Source: Anaerolinea sp.
GTDB lineage: Bacteria; Chloroflexota; Anaerolineae; Promineifilales; Promineifilaceae
Direction of reading: 5' to 3'
DNA: 39,011 nucleotides
Assembly (NCBI GenBank): GCA_014879875.1
Contig: JACSRF010000579.1
Coordinates: 1 to 39,011 of the forward strand
A model generated the notes under the pieces. That model was not told where the DNA came from. It did not search any database and saw only the letters and a list, made by a program, of their open reading frames with translations. The translations under genes were made by a program, and so were the position numbers. How positions within the stretch are numbered: position 1 is the stretch's first letter; every line of letters begins with the position of its first letter. Positions 1 to 8,030 of this stretch are shown here, in pieces.

Positions 1-34
1 AGATTGGTTCAATCTTCGGAGATTGAACCAATCT
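1..34. repeat. Perfect hairpin repeat with TCGG loop
   Basis: Two 15-base arms (AGATTGGTTCAATCT and its exact reverse complement) flank a TCGG tetraloop. No T-run follows, so it is not a classical terminator, although it could end transcription of a gene upstream of the window. Its loop and outer AGATT bases resemble the hairpin at 2477-2509, which suggests a dispersed palindromic repeat family. Confidence 0.8.
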
Positions 35-108
35 AAATGGGCAAATTATTTAATTCTCGTTCCTAAGCAAACAGCAGCATTCAATAAATGATGAGGAGAA
101 GTTCATTC

Positions 109-1626
109 ATGTACTCAACATTAGAAGTTTTATTAGCTGACCTGCGCACACTCATTCGATCATTAGGCCAAACTGGCGGAAAGATTAGCGCGTCGGTTTA
201 TGACACCGCGCAAGGGCTGCGTTTTGCACCGGCGCCCGACGTTCAGCCAGCCGTACACTGGCTCGTATCACAGCAGTATACAGACGGTGGCTGGGGTCAC
301 GCAGCAGCCCCTTTGGCGCGTCATGTACCCACCCTGGCCGCCATTCTAGCGTTGCAAACATATGTCCCTCAATTCCCGGAGCTGCAAAAGCACATCCAGC
401 CGGGTCTTGATTTTCTACAACAACACGCCTACAAGTGGCAGCCCCCATTACCTGAAGAACTTCCAGTTGGCGTAGAACTGATTTTGCCCACCTTGTTACG
501 CGAAGCAAAGAACAGCGGACTGAACCTGCCAGAGGAACCTTACCAGGCGATTATCGAATTGGGGGGCATTAAGCGCAAGCTGATCACGCGCATCAAACCA
601 GGCGCCGGCACACCGGCTGTCTTTTCCTGGGAAGCGTGGGGAGATGAAAGCAACCTGACAGTGCAAGATGAAACAGGGGGTGTTGGGCACAGCCCGGCAG
701 CCACTGCTTACTGGCTGCACCGCGCCCAACAAAACCCAAACCTGGCCGACCAGCGTCAAAAAGCGCAGCGCTATTTGCAAAGCGCAGCGCAGGCAACCGG
801 GTTAGACGCGCCCGGCATCCTCCCCAGCGCCTGGCCGATTGATCGGTTTGAGCAGGCGCTATCATTACATGCCTTGCAAATGGCAGATTTGTTAGACTCC
901 CCCCTGTTGCAAGATGTGGTGCGACCACAGGTTAATGAATTGGCAACAGCGATGCGCCCCGATGGACTTGGTTTCAGCGACGTTTTTGACACAGATGGCG
1001 ATGACACCCTGGCGGCCGTTGCCGTTTTGAAAGGATCGGGCTATGACATTGCCCCCAGCACGTTCGCGTCATTTGAAAACAATCAGCACTTTTTAGGCTA
1101 TCCGGGCGAAATGCAATCATCGCCGTCGGTGACAGCGCGTGGGGTCCATGTGCTGCATTTATATGGACGAGACGCTTCTCATCCCATCCCATATTTGATG
1201 CAGCGCCGCAATAATCAGGGTGCGTGGCCGGGTGATAAATGGAACTCCTCCTGGCTGTACATCACGTACCTGGCTGCTTATGCTTTGCGCCTCAATGGCG
1301 CCCCATATCAAGACACGGTCTGTGAAACTGTACGCACAGTGAGCGCCCAGCAAAACCGGGACGGTGGTTGGGGCTTGTTTGGGGCTTCCAATTTCACGGA
1401 AACCGCTTATGCTTTGTCGCTGCTGCGCTTGTTACCATGTGAGCAACATGGTGAAATTATGAAACGTGGGTACGCCTGGATGCTGCAAAACTACCGACCT
1501 TTTGTGATGAACACAGAACAATGGTGGCTGAACAAGCAAGAGTATCGGCCGTGCCGTATTGATCGCGCCTTTGAGTTGAGCGCGTTGGTTAACCTGACTA
1601 TGTATTATGGTGACAAACAAGCATGA
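109..1626 (+). CDS. Class II diterpene cyclase (halimadienyl/kolavenyl-type diphosphate synthase)
   Basis: Predicted to cyclise geranylgeranyl diphosphate by protonation, giving a bicyclic diterpenyl diphosphate in the cytosol. The DGDD at residues 296-299, followed by T, fits the catalytic DxDD(T) of class II cyclases. An N-terminal SVYDTA motif (about residue 29) matches the SxYDTA of copalyl-type cyclases, and QW-like repeats (QQYTDGGWG near 55, QQNRDGGWG near 414) are squalene-hopene-cyclase-type. The length of about 505 aa is normal for bacterial members such as Rv3377c. I chose the ATG at 109 because GAGGAG lies 10 bases upstream; an in-frame ATG at 88 would add seven residues with no ribosome site. 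It overlaps the next gene by four bases. The exact product (halimadienyl, kolavenyl or copalyl skeleton) cannot be read from sequence. Confidence 0.9.
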   Translation: MYSTLEVLLADLRTLIRSLGQTGGKISASVYDTAQGLRFAPAPDVQPAVHWLVSQQYTDGGWGHAAAPLARHVPTLAAILALQTYVPQFPELQKHIQPGLDFLQQHAYKWQPPLPEELPVGVELILPTLLREAKNSGLNLPEEPYQAIIELGGIKRKLITRIKPGAGTPAVFSWEAWGDESNLTVQDETGGVGHSPAATAYWLHRAQQNPNLADQRQKAQRYLQSAAQATGLDAPGILPSAWPIDRFEQALSLHALQMADLLDSPLLQDVVRPQVNELATAMRPDGLGFSDVFDTDGDDTLAAVAVLKGSGYDIAPSTFASFENNQHFLGYPGEMQSSPSVTARGVHVLHLYGRDASHPIPYLMQRRNNQGAWPGDKWNSSWLYITYLAAYALRLNGAPYQDTVCETVRTVSAQQNRDGGWGLFGASNFTETAYALSLLRLLPCEQHGEIMKRGYAWMLQNYRPFVMNTEQWWLNKQEYRPCRIDRAFELSALVNLTMYYGDKQA

Positions 1627-2531
1627 ATTGGCAAGATTTTTTAGCGGCGCCGGTTGCGGAAGTGGCGCAAGTGGCGCCGCGCAGCCTGGTTTACACGATG
1701 GGCGGCACGCGGCGCAGCGCGGCATTGGCTGGTATTGCCCCGGAAAGTGATGAATATATCCGCTGGACGAGGGAACGGCTGGTAGCCAGCCTCGATTTAT
1801 TGTTTCGCTATGGAGTGGAGCATGTTTTTGTAGCCGCGATCACACCGGATAATTACCAGGAAACGGGCGCGTACCGGGAACGGTTGCTTGGGTTTACGGA
1901 TTGGGCGCTGGCCGGGGCAGAGGCATTGGCGGATTACGGCCGTTACGGGTGGCGCGTTCGTTTGTTGGGCAGTGAGCACATCCCAGAGTTGGCGGCAACG
2001 GCCGAACGCCTGCGTCAAGAAACGCCGACGCACAGCCCACACACGCTCTGGGGACTGGCCGTACCCCACCCCGACGCTCCCTGGCAGACGATCATTGATG
2101 CGGTGCAGCACAGCGGCGCAACAACGCGGGAGGCGCTGATTCAGGCCATTTACGGCGAAGACATCCCGCCGATCACCTTGTTTCTTTCCACCGGCAAACT
2201 GATGTTTTCGCAAAACTTGCTCCCTCCCCTGCTAACCGGTAAAGTGCAATGTTATTGGCGGCAGCAGCCGGGGCATACGTTAAGCGAGCAAGAATGGCGC
2301 GAGATTTTGTACGATTATGCGTACACGCGCGCCACCTGGAAAGCAGATAAGGAGGGCCGAGCGGAAGCGGCATTGGCATATCGGGGTGTTTGGGAAACAG
2401 CGCCGACCATTGGGCTGGGACAACGACTTGGCCCATTTTGGTATCCGACTTCCATCGCTGAACCGCCGGCTAGATCAGATTTGACAAATTTCGGAAATTT
2501 GTCAAATCTTGCGAGCACACATAGATCATGA
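1623..2531 (+). CDS. Rv3378c-like diterpene synthase/transferase
   Basis: Resembles Mycobacterium tuberculosis Rv3378c, a cis-prenyltransferase-fold enzyme that acts on the bicyclic diphosphate made by its partner cyclase Rv3377c, giving tuberculosinol or tuberculosinyl adenosine. Matches recalled from that family are GTRR near residue 28, IYGED near 177, a TGKLMF/LLTGK stretch, and ILYDYAYTR near 229. Length (302 aa) is close to Rv3378c (about 296). The ATG overlaps the cyclase stop (ATGA), implying translational coupling. Two oddities: the residue before GTRR is Gly, where I recall Asp in Rv3378c (DGTRR), and the last 20 or so residues come from a palindromic repeat, so the ancestral protein probably ended near the WYPTSIAEPPA stretch. 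By analogy with the Herpetosiphon pair it may release a tertiary alcohol such as kolavelool (inference). Confidence 0.82.
   Translation: MNWQDFLAAPVAEVAQVAPRSLVYTMGGTRRSAALAGIAPESDEYIRWTRERLVASLDLLFRYGVEHVFVAAITPDNYQETGAYRERLLGFTDWALAGAEALADYGRYGWRVRLLGSEHIPELAATAERLRQETPTHSPHTLWGLAVPHPDAPWQTIIDAVQHSGATTREALIQAIYGEDIPPITLFLSTGKLMFSQNLLPPLLTGKVQCYWRQQPGHTLSEQEWREILYDYAYTRATWKADKEGRAEAALAYRGVWETAPTIGLGQRLGPFWYPTSIAEPPARSDLTNFGNLSNLASTHRS
2477..2509. repeat. Palindromic repeat inside the 3' end of a coding region
   Basis: Perfect 15-base arms (AGATTTGACAAATTT and its reverse complement) around a CGG loop. It lies wholly within the last 18 codons of the Rv3378c-like gene and encodes part of its low-complexity C-terminal tail. 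It keeps the reading frame open until a stop that overlaps the next start. Loop context (TTTCGGAAA) and outer bases resemble the hairpin at position 1. Confidence 0.85.
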
Positions 2532-3241
2532 ATCTGGATAATGGTTTTCGACGATTGGCCGGGTGGACGGCCGTTTTCTCCGCCCCCCTGGCTTATGGCA
2601 CACTGATTATCAGCTTTGTGGGCATTGGCGGTGATATGGGGTCGTTTGATACGGCCGTCAACCAAAATGCGGCCACCATCCTCCCCCTGCTGGCGCAAAA
2701 ACCCCACCTACCTTTGTGGTCTAGCTTGTTTGATTTCTTTGGTTTCTACCTGCTGCTGCTGCCGCTCGCCATTTACCTCTGGTATTGGCTGCATCCGCAG
2801 CGCGGCGCATGGGCAACGCTGTTCACCGTCTGCGGATTGGGGTATTTGCTGTTTGGGGCGCTGGGCGCGGCCGTGTTGGCCGTTCTCTTTCCGGCGCAAG
2901 CGGTGTTGTACGGGCAAACGAGCGGCGTTGAACAGCAAATCGCCCTGGCTATGTTTACGGCCGTTGGCGACGCCGTGCAGCGCGCCGTTTGGGGCATCCT
3001 CGACCCCATTTTGGCTGGTGTCTGGTGGGCCGGAATGGGCTGGCTGCTGCGGGACAAGCGCGCCTGGTTAGGATGGGGCACACTTGGTTTGGGTCTTGTC
3101 AATTTACTCAGCGGTCTGAGCGCCGCCTTCCAGTTCGATAGTCTGGCGAATGTGGCGTTGGTTATCTACTTTATCCTGGCTCCCCTATGGGCAGGCTGGA
3201 TGGGGGTTGACTTGCTGCGACAACGCCAATCGCTGACCTAA
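2528..3241 (+). CDS. Polytopic membrane protein, function unknown
   Basis: A 237-residue protein with about six hydrophobic segments (roughly residues 13-33, 60-86, 93-120, 138-172 with a break, 178-198 and 205-228) and Trp/Gly-rich loops. I do not recognise a family with confidence; a DUF4386-like affiliation is only a weak impression. The start overlaps the preceding stop as ATGA, so it is the third translationally coupled gene of the diterpene operon. Its place suggests handling, export or membrane insertion of the lipid product, but no catalytic or transporter motif is visible. It is followed at once by a terminator-like hairpin. Confidence 0.75.
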   Translation: MNLDNGFRRLAGWTAVFSAPLAYGTLIISFVGIGGDMGSFDTAVNQNAATILPLLAQKPHLPLWSSLFDFFGFYLLLLPLAIYLWYWLHPQRGAWATLFTVCGLGYLLFGALGAAVLAVLFPAQAVLYGQTSGVEQQIALAMFTAVGDAVQRAVWGILDPILAGVWWAGMGWLLRDKRAWLGWGTLGLGLVNLLSGLSAAFQFDSLANVALVIYFILAPLWAGWMGVDLLRQRQSLT

Positions 3242-3261
3242 TCCCAAATCGTTATTCGTGC

Positions 3262-3294
3262 AGAAGTTCAATTTTGGGCAAAAGTTGAACTTCT
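3262..3294 (+). terminator. Terminator-like hairpin after the diterpene operon
   Basis: Ten-base arms AGAAGTTCAA / TTGAACTTCT enclose an inner TTTT-GGGC-AAAA stem-loop with a single bulged G. TTATTAA follows the right arm. It sits 20 bases after the stop of the membrane protein gene. The stem is long but A/T-rich and the T-tract is short, so it could also be a mobile hairpin repeat. Confidence 0.55.
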
Positions 3295-3452
3295 TTATTA
3301 ACGCTATAATTAGCCCTCCCCTCCTATTTACTTCGCATCCATTTCCACTCCCCTTTCCCTTTCTCTGAAAATCTGCTTCAATACAGGGACTATTTTCCCA
3401 TCCTCATGCGGCTGACATCACGGCTTCTTCACGTAAGGTAAATTAAATTTTA

Positions 3453-3482
3453 TGCTATCATACTAACAGGTTTAAACACCTG
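3453..3482 (+). promoter_or_regulatory. Candidate extended -10 promoter and inverted repeat
   Basis: TGC-TATCAT (3453-3461) fits an extended -10 element, with no good -35. It is followed by an inverted repeat CAGGT-N6-ACCTG (3467-3482) where transcription would start, a position suited to a repressor operator. This would leave a leader of about 85 bases before the ATG at 3555, whose ribosome site is GGAG (3541-3544) or GAGG (3548-3551). It is the only plausible main promoter for the array, since downstream gaps are all under 90 bases. Confidence 0.35.
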
Positions 3483-3554
3483 AGAAGAGGCAATCATTCG
3501 AAAACGACCAGCGAAGCACATATTTCTCTGTCGTAGTTCAGGAGAAAGAGGATC

Positions 3555-4568
3555 ATGGTTAATCAACGTTATCACTTCGCCATTTTCTTGATCATTGTGA
3601 GCATCGTTATTGTCGCGTCGGGGTGCAATACAGCGGCCGATAATAAACCTCTTGATCAAATTACAGTACAACTTAGTTGGTTTCATACAGCCGAGTTCGC
3701 CGGGTTTTACGTGGCCGCACAGCAAGGATTTTATGCTGCGGAGAATTTAGACGTTACGCTTGTTGCCGGCGGACCAGAAGTGAATCCGGTAGCCGAAGTT
3801 CTAGCCGGAAACGCCCAGTTTGGGGTAACGGCGGGCGATAACATTATTCGGGCGCGGGCCAATGGGGATGAGGTAACGGCCGTTGCCAGTATCTACCAAC
3901 ACAGCCCACTCATCGTTATGGCCCTGGCTGACAGCGACATCAAACGGCCGCAAGACCTGGTCGGCAAAACAGTTGGCGTCATTTCCCCCAATTTAGACAC
4001 AACCTGGGACATTCAATTTGTGGCTATGCTCAACCATCTGGGCATTGACATCGCCGATATGACCCTGATTCCCATTGAAAATTATCATGGCGCTGCGGAA
4101 CTGGTGTCTGGGCGCATGGACGCTGCCAGCGGCTTTTTCTCGATCAACGAACCTGTTCAGGCCAGGCTTGATGGCGATGAAATCACTACTATCTTCTACA
4201 GCGATTATGGGATTTTGCTCTATGCCAACCCCATTTTCACGACGAACGATCTGATCAACACACAGCCCGATTTAGTGCAGCGTTTTGTTCGCGCCACCAT
4301 TCGGGGCTACCTGTTGGCTATCGAACAACCAGAGCAAACCGTCACAGATGTCCTACAATATGACGCAAACTTGACTCAAGAAGGCGAGTTAGCCACCTTA
4401 TTAGCGCAAATTCCGTTAATTAACACAGGCTATACTCGTGTCGGGCAAATGGAAGCAAACGTCTGGCAAACGACAGCAGATATTTTGCTTGAGCAAAACG
4501 TCATCACGACCCCTGTCAACATCAACACCGTCTACACAAACACATTTATAGACGGAATGCAACAATAA
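3555..4568 (+). CDS. NMT1/THI5-like solute-binding lipoprotein
   Basis: A 337-residue exported lipoprotein: hydrophobic leader (residues 8-21) and lipobox VASGC with Cys24 as the lipidation site. The mature part has the NMT1/THI5-like periplasmic-binding fold, with typical runs VQLSWFHTAEFAGFYVA (about 37-53), GNAQFGVTAGDN (about 88-99) and LVGKTVGVI (about 133-141). Such proteins normally deliver pyrimidine precursors, aromatic sulfonates or nitrate-like ligands to an ABC importer. No permease or ATPase gene is nearby; the next gene is a membrane sensor, so a role as a ligand-presenting co-receptor is more likely (inference). It is the first gene of the array. Confidence 0.85.
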   Translation: MVNQRYHFAIFLIIVSIVIVASGCNTAADNKPLDQITVQLSWFHTAEFAGFYVAAQQGFYAAENLDVTLVAGGPEVNPVAEVLAGNAQFGVTAGDNIIRARANGDEVTAVASIYQHSPLIVMALADSDIKRPQDLVGKTVGVISPNLDTTWDIQFVAMLNHLGIDIADMTLIPIENYHGAAELVSGRMDAASGFFSINEPVQARLDGDEITTIFYSDYGILLYANPIFTTNDLINTQPDLVQRFVRATIRGYLLAIEQPEQTVTDVLQYDANLTQEGELATLLAQIPLINTGYTRVGQMEANVWQTTADILLEQNVITTPVNINTVYTNTFIDGMQQ

Positions 4569-4622
4569 TGAACCCAGTAAATATCGCTGCGGACACAGGT
4601 GGAAATAGCACGCGAGGTCGCC

Positions 4623-7055
4623 ATGGCTGATAGAGCAAATCCTTTACAGGCCGCTTACCAATCCGTCGTCAAAACGGCTGCCAAAGCTAACCCTGATTTC
4701 ACCACGACTGATCAGACCCAGCTTTTGCACATCTTCTACACAATTATCATCGGTGTCACAGCCATTGCCATCTCTATCATCACCTATATCTTCCTCTATT
4801 TGCAAACAAACGCCTGGCAGTTTCTGGCTATCATCGGTGTCATAACCGCAGCCGCAGTTATCATCATCATTGGGCTCATCCTGGCGACAAAAGGGCAATT
4901 GAATCGGGCCGGTCATGCCTTACTGATTGCTCTGGTTATTGTCTATGGATGGTTCCCATTTGTTTGGGCGAACGCTCATTGGTATGCAGGCATCGGGGGA
5001 ATGCTGCTCATCCTCTTCGTTGGCAATCTGACGCTGCCGGGGCGGCGGTTTGTGTGGGCAGGGTATGTCGCCCTTTTTGGCCTCCTTTGGGCAATATCCT
5101 ATTTTTGGCAGCCATTTGCCCGTTACGACATCAACCAACTGCCTTTTTTGCCTGTTTTCTTCGCCATTGTCACCGGCCTGGTCACCTTGGGCATGTTTGG
5201 GCAGGGTGTGCGCATACTGGCATCCGGCACCATTCGCACTCGCTTGCTCATATCCTTTGTCTCTATCACACTCCTGCCTCTGGCAATCATTGCTATATTC
5301 ACCAATATTACCAGCCGTGAAAGTAGTGAAACGCAAGTGCTGGCACAACTTAATTCCATCGCCACCCTCAAAGAAGCGGAAATTGAGGCCTGGTTGGAAA
5401 GTCTGCAAAATGACATCGCCATCACCATTATTGGCGCAAATATGACGCAGAGCATCACATCACTATTAACGCCAGAAGCGTCTGCGACAGCAAATGAGAT
5501 AGAGGCAGCGACAAACTTACGCGCGCTTTTCCGAGAAACCATTAACAAAACACAACAATTTGAAGAGCTTTCCCTGATCAGTAAAGAAGGGCAGATTTTG
5601 CTCTCGACAGACCCGTTGCAAGAAGGAAAAATCGTTGCCAATGAACCGTATTTTCAGGAAGCGTCCTCTGGCATTAATTACACGCAGTCGCCAACGTTTT
5701 TCCCATCAACCGGCCGTACCACCATCGTTGCTGTACGGCCACTTTTTAATACACAAGGGCGGGTCATGGGCATGGTTGCCGGCCGCGCCAATATGCTGCG
5801 GTTGAATACCATTATGTTTGAACGCGCCGGTCTAGGACGCACGGGCGAAACCTACTTGATCGGCCGCAATCATGTCCTGTTGACCGGTTCACGCTTTAAC
5901 GGGTTTCCTATAGGGGCATCATACATCCGTACCGAGGCCGCCAACACCGTACTCAACAAGCAGATAAATGGCCGCGGCATCTATGACAGTTATCATGGCG
6001 CCAGGGTTTTAGGCGTTTATCGCTGGATAGGCAGCCTGAATGTAGGGTTGATTGCCGAACAGACCGAGTTAGAGGCGCTGAGTGGCAATCGCGCAAGCGC
6101 ACGACTGGCGCTGGTGGCGGTCATTACCGCAGGCATTTTGGCGGTCATCGCCTCTTATCCGATCACGCGCAGCATTGCCAACCCTTTAGGTGTTTTGACG
6201 AATACGGCCACCGAAATCGCCGGCGGCAATCTCGATTTATCTGTTCCTGTGCAGCAGCAAGACGAAATTGGCGCATTGGGCACGGCCTTCAACAGCATGA
6301 CAGCTCAAATTCGTGAATTGGTGAGTACGTTGGAGCAGCGTGTTTTTGACCGGACACAAGCGTTGGCAACCAGTACAGAGGTGAGTCGCCAACTGTCTAC
6401 CATCCTCAATCAATCGGAACTGGTTTCCGAGGTCGTCAATCAGGTACAGGCTGCATTTAATTATTACCATGCCCATATCTACTTACTAGATGAAAAGAGT
6501 CAAAATCTGATCATGGTGGCCGGGACAGGAGAGGCAGGGCAACAAATGCTGCGCAACCAGCACATGATCGCAACGGGCAAGGGTTTGGTAGGGCGCGCGG
6601 CAGCCACGAATTTGCCCATTCTCGTACCTGATGTGTCACAAGCAGCGGGCTGGCTGCCCAATCCACTGCTGCCAGAGACAAAAGCAGAAGCGGCCGTGCC
6701 CATTGCTTTTGGCGAGGAAGTATTGGGCGTATTGGATGTGCAGCAGAATCAGGTTGATGGGCTGCAAGATACAGATGTAGATCTGTTGCAATCTATTGCT
6801 AATCAGGTTGCTGTTGCCTTGCGCAATACGCGCTTATATCAGGAATTGGAAGACCAGGCACGGCAAGCCAATCTTATCAATCGTATTAATCAAGAAATTT
6901 TGCGGACAACAGATGTTACCAGCGCGCTGCAAATAGCGATACGAGAGATCGGGCGAGCAACAAAAGCAAAGGCCGTTCAGGTTAATTTGCAAGGAAACGG
7001 CCGTTCGCGTCACCCTGCTGCTGTGGAAACAATGATGGAGCAAAAAGGAGAGTAA
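4623..7055 (+). CDS. Sensor A: 7TM-Cache-HAMP-GAF membrane protein without output domain
   Basis: Residues are counted from the ATG at 4623, which has GAGGT 4 bases upstream; a GTG at 4599 in the same frame lacks a good ribosome site. Six membrane helices lie at about 34-197 and a seventh at 207-228, followed by a periplasmic Cache-type domain (about 229-492), a TM helix (495-514), HAMP (about 512-567, with DEIGALGTAFNSM), a coiled coil, and one GAF domain (about 597-737, LPNPLLPETKAE near 678). It ends with the conserved 45-residue module and a short tail. No HisKA, HATPase, GGDEF, EAL or MCP signalling motif is present. The fusion of a 6TM bundle with a Cache domain is unusual. It is encoded 54 bases after the THI5-like binding protein, its probable partner (inference), and the next ATG is only 4 bases beyond its stop. 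Confidence 0.85.
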   Translation: MADRANPLQAAYQSVVKTAAKANPDFTTTDQTQLLHIFYTIIIGVTAIAISIITYIFLYLQTNAWQFLAIIGVITAAAVIIIIGLILATKGQLNRAGHALLIALVIVYGWFPFVWANAHWYAGIGGMLLILFVGNLTLPGRRFVWAGYVALFGLLWAISYFWQPFARYDINQLPFLPVFFAIVTGLVTLGMFGQGVRILASGTIRTRLLISFVSITLLPLAIIAIFTNITSRESSETQVLAQLNSIATLKEAEIEAWLESLQNDIAITIIGANMTQSITSLLTPEASATANEIEAATNLRALFRETINKTQQFEELSLISKEGQILLSTDPLQEGKIVANEPYFQEASSGINYTQSPTFFPSTGRTTIVAVRPLFNTQGRVMGMVAGRANMLRLNTIMFERAGLGRTGETYLIGRNHVLLTGSRFNGFPIGASYIRTEAANTVLNKQINGRGIYDSYHGARVLGVYRWIGSLNVGLIAEQTELEALSGNRASARLALVAVITAGILAVIASYPITRSIANPLGVLTNTATEIAGGNLDLSVPVQQQDEIGALGTAFNSMTAQIRELVSTLEQRVFDRTQALATSTEVSRQLSTILNQSELVSEVVNQVQAAFNYYHAHIYLLDEKSQNLIMVAGTGEAGQQMLRNQHMIATGKGLVGRAAATNLPILVPDVSQAAGWLPNPLLPETKAEAAVPIAFGEEVLGVLDVQQNQVDGLQDTDVDLLQSIANQVAVALRNTRLYQELEDQARQANLINRINQEILRTTDVTSALQIAIREIGRATKAKAVQVNLQGNGRSRHPAAVETMMEQKGE

Positions 7056-7059
7056 TACC

Positions 7060-7989
7060 ATGAGTAAGCGACGTACTGTGCAGTTGATTTTGTTGAGTCT
7101 GCTAATTATTGTGGCTTTCGTTACAGTGGGCTGTACCCAGAGTACGGCTGAACCAACGCTCACGCCCAATGAAGCGATCACGATTGGGCTGCTGATTCCC
7201 AACAACATTTCCTTTTTCACCGTCCTGGCCGATGGTGCTGTAGAGGCAGCAGCCAGGTTTAACGTGACGCTGCATGTGCGCGAAGCCAACGACACATTGG
7301 CAACACAACAGGCGCAGATACAAGAAATGATAGACCAACAGGTACAAGCTATCATTATCGTTCCGGTTGATACGGAAGCGATTGTCCCATCTCTACAAGC
7401 GGCCAATGACGCCGGCATTGCCATTTTCACCGTAGACCGCAGCGCTGATACCGACGTTATTATTGCGCACATCGCTTCTGATAATGCTGCCGGCGGCCAT
7501 ATGGCCGCTGACTACCTGGCAGAGACCATTGGTAGGCAAGGGAATGTGGTCGAATTGACCGGTATTGCCGGTACGTCGGCCGCACAAGAGCGCGGACGTG
7601 GGTTCAATGAAGCCATTGCCGCTTTTCCCAACATTCAAATTGTGGCGCAAGAAACGGGCAATTTCAACCTCGCTGAAGGGCAACAAGCATTTGCCGCCAT
7701 CCTGTCCGAACACGCCGACATCGCCGCCGTCTTTGCCCACAATGATGACATGATCCTAGGGGCAATTGCCGCCGCTCAAGAAGTGGGACGAGCTAATCAG
7801 ATTGTTTTTGTGGGGTTTGACGCGATAGACGCTGCAGTTACAGCGTTGGAAAATGGCGAACTGAATGCAACCATTGCGCAACAACCAGCAGAAATGGGCC
7901 GGTTGGGTGTGGAAACGGCAGTACTGTACCTGCAAGGAAACACAACCCCTAATTTTATTCCGGTTGAATTATCCTTGATTACAAAATAG
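7060..7989 (+). CDS. RbsB-like sugar-type solute-binding lipoprotein
   Basis: A 309-residue lipoprotein with a leader (residues 8-22) and lipobox VTVGC, Cys25. The remainder is a type I periplasmic-binding protein of the Peripla_BP_4 family: ITIGLLIPN (about 41), QAQIQEMIDQQVQAIIIVPVD (about 86-106), AGIAIFTVDR (about 119), a hinge region with VVELTGIAGTSAAQERGRGF (about 163-182), and FAHNDDMILGA (about 226). Relatives bind ribose, other sugars or autoinducer-2. A GGAG lies 9 bases before the start. No RbsA or RbsC partner is present. It directly precedes sensors B and C, the arrangement expected if it reports ligand to them in the manner of LuxP/LuxQ (inference). Confidence 0.88.
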   Translation: MSKRRTVQLILLSLLIIVAFVTVGCTQSTAEPTLTPNEAITIGLLIPNNISFFTVLADGAVEAAARFNVTLHVREANDTLATQQAQIQEMIDQQVQAIIIVPVDTEAIVPSLQAANDAGIAIFTVDRSADTDVIIAHIASDNAAGGHMAADYLAETIGRQGNVVELTGIAGTSAAQERGRGFNEAIAAFPNIQIVAQETGNFNLAEGQQAFAAILSEHADIAAVFAHNDDMILGAIAAAQEVGRANQIVFVGFDAIDAAVTALENGELNATIAQQPAEMGRLGVETAVLYLQGNTTPNFIPVELSLITK

Positions 7990-8030
7990 CGTTTGCACAT
8001 GAACTTTGTACAGTTTCAGCGGAGAACAAA

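Larger units (their letters stand above)
3242..3554. other. Intergenic region between diterpene operon and sensor array
   Basis: The only gene-free stretch longer than 300 bases. It begins with a stable hairpin (3262-3294). A perfect TATAAT lies at 3305-3310, but the nearest -35-like TTGAAC (3285-3290) is only 14 bases away and is part of the hairpin, so this promoter is doubtful. A better candidate, an extended -10, is at 3453-3461. A pyrimidine-rich stretch (about 3316-3365) separates them. I see no ORF or RNA gene in it. Confidence 0.7.

Noticed and set aside
3285-3310. TATAAT at 3305-3310 as the main promoter
   Set aside because: The hexamer is perfect, but the only -35-like element is 14 bases away and lies inside a stable hairpin. 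The extended -10 at 3453 is closer to the gene and has no such conflict.
4599-4622. Upstream GTG start for sensor A
   Set aside because: It adds eight residues but has no ribosome site, whereas GAGGT precedes the ATG at 4623 at a normal distance.
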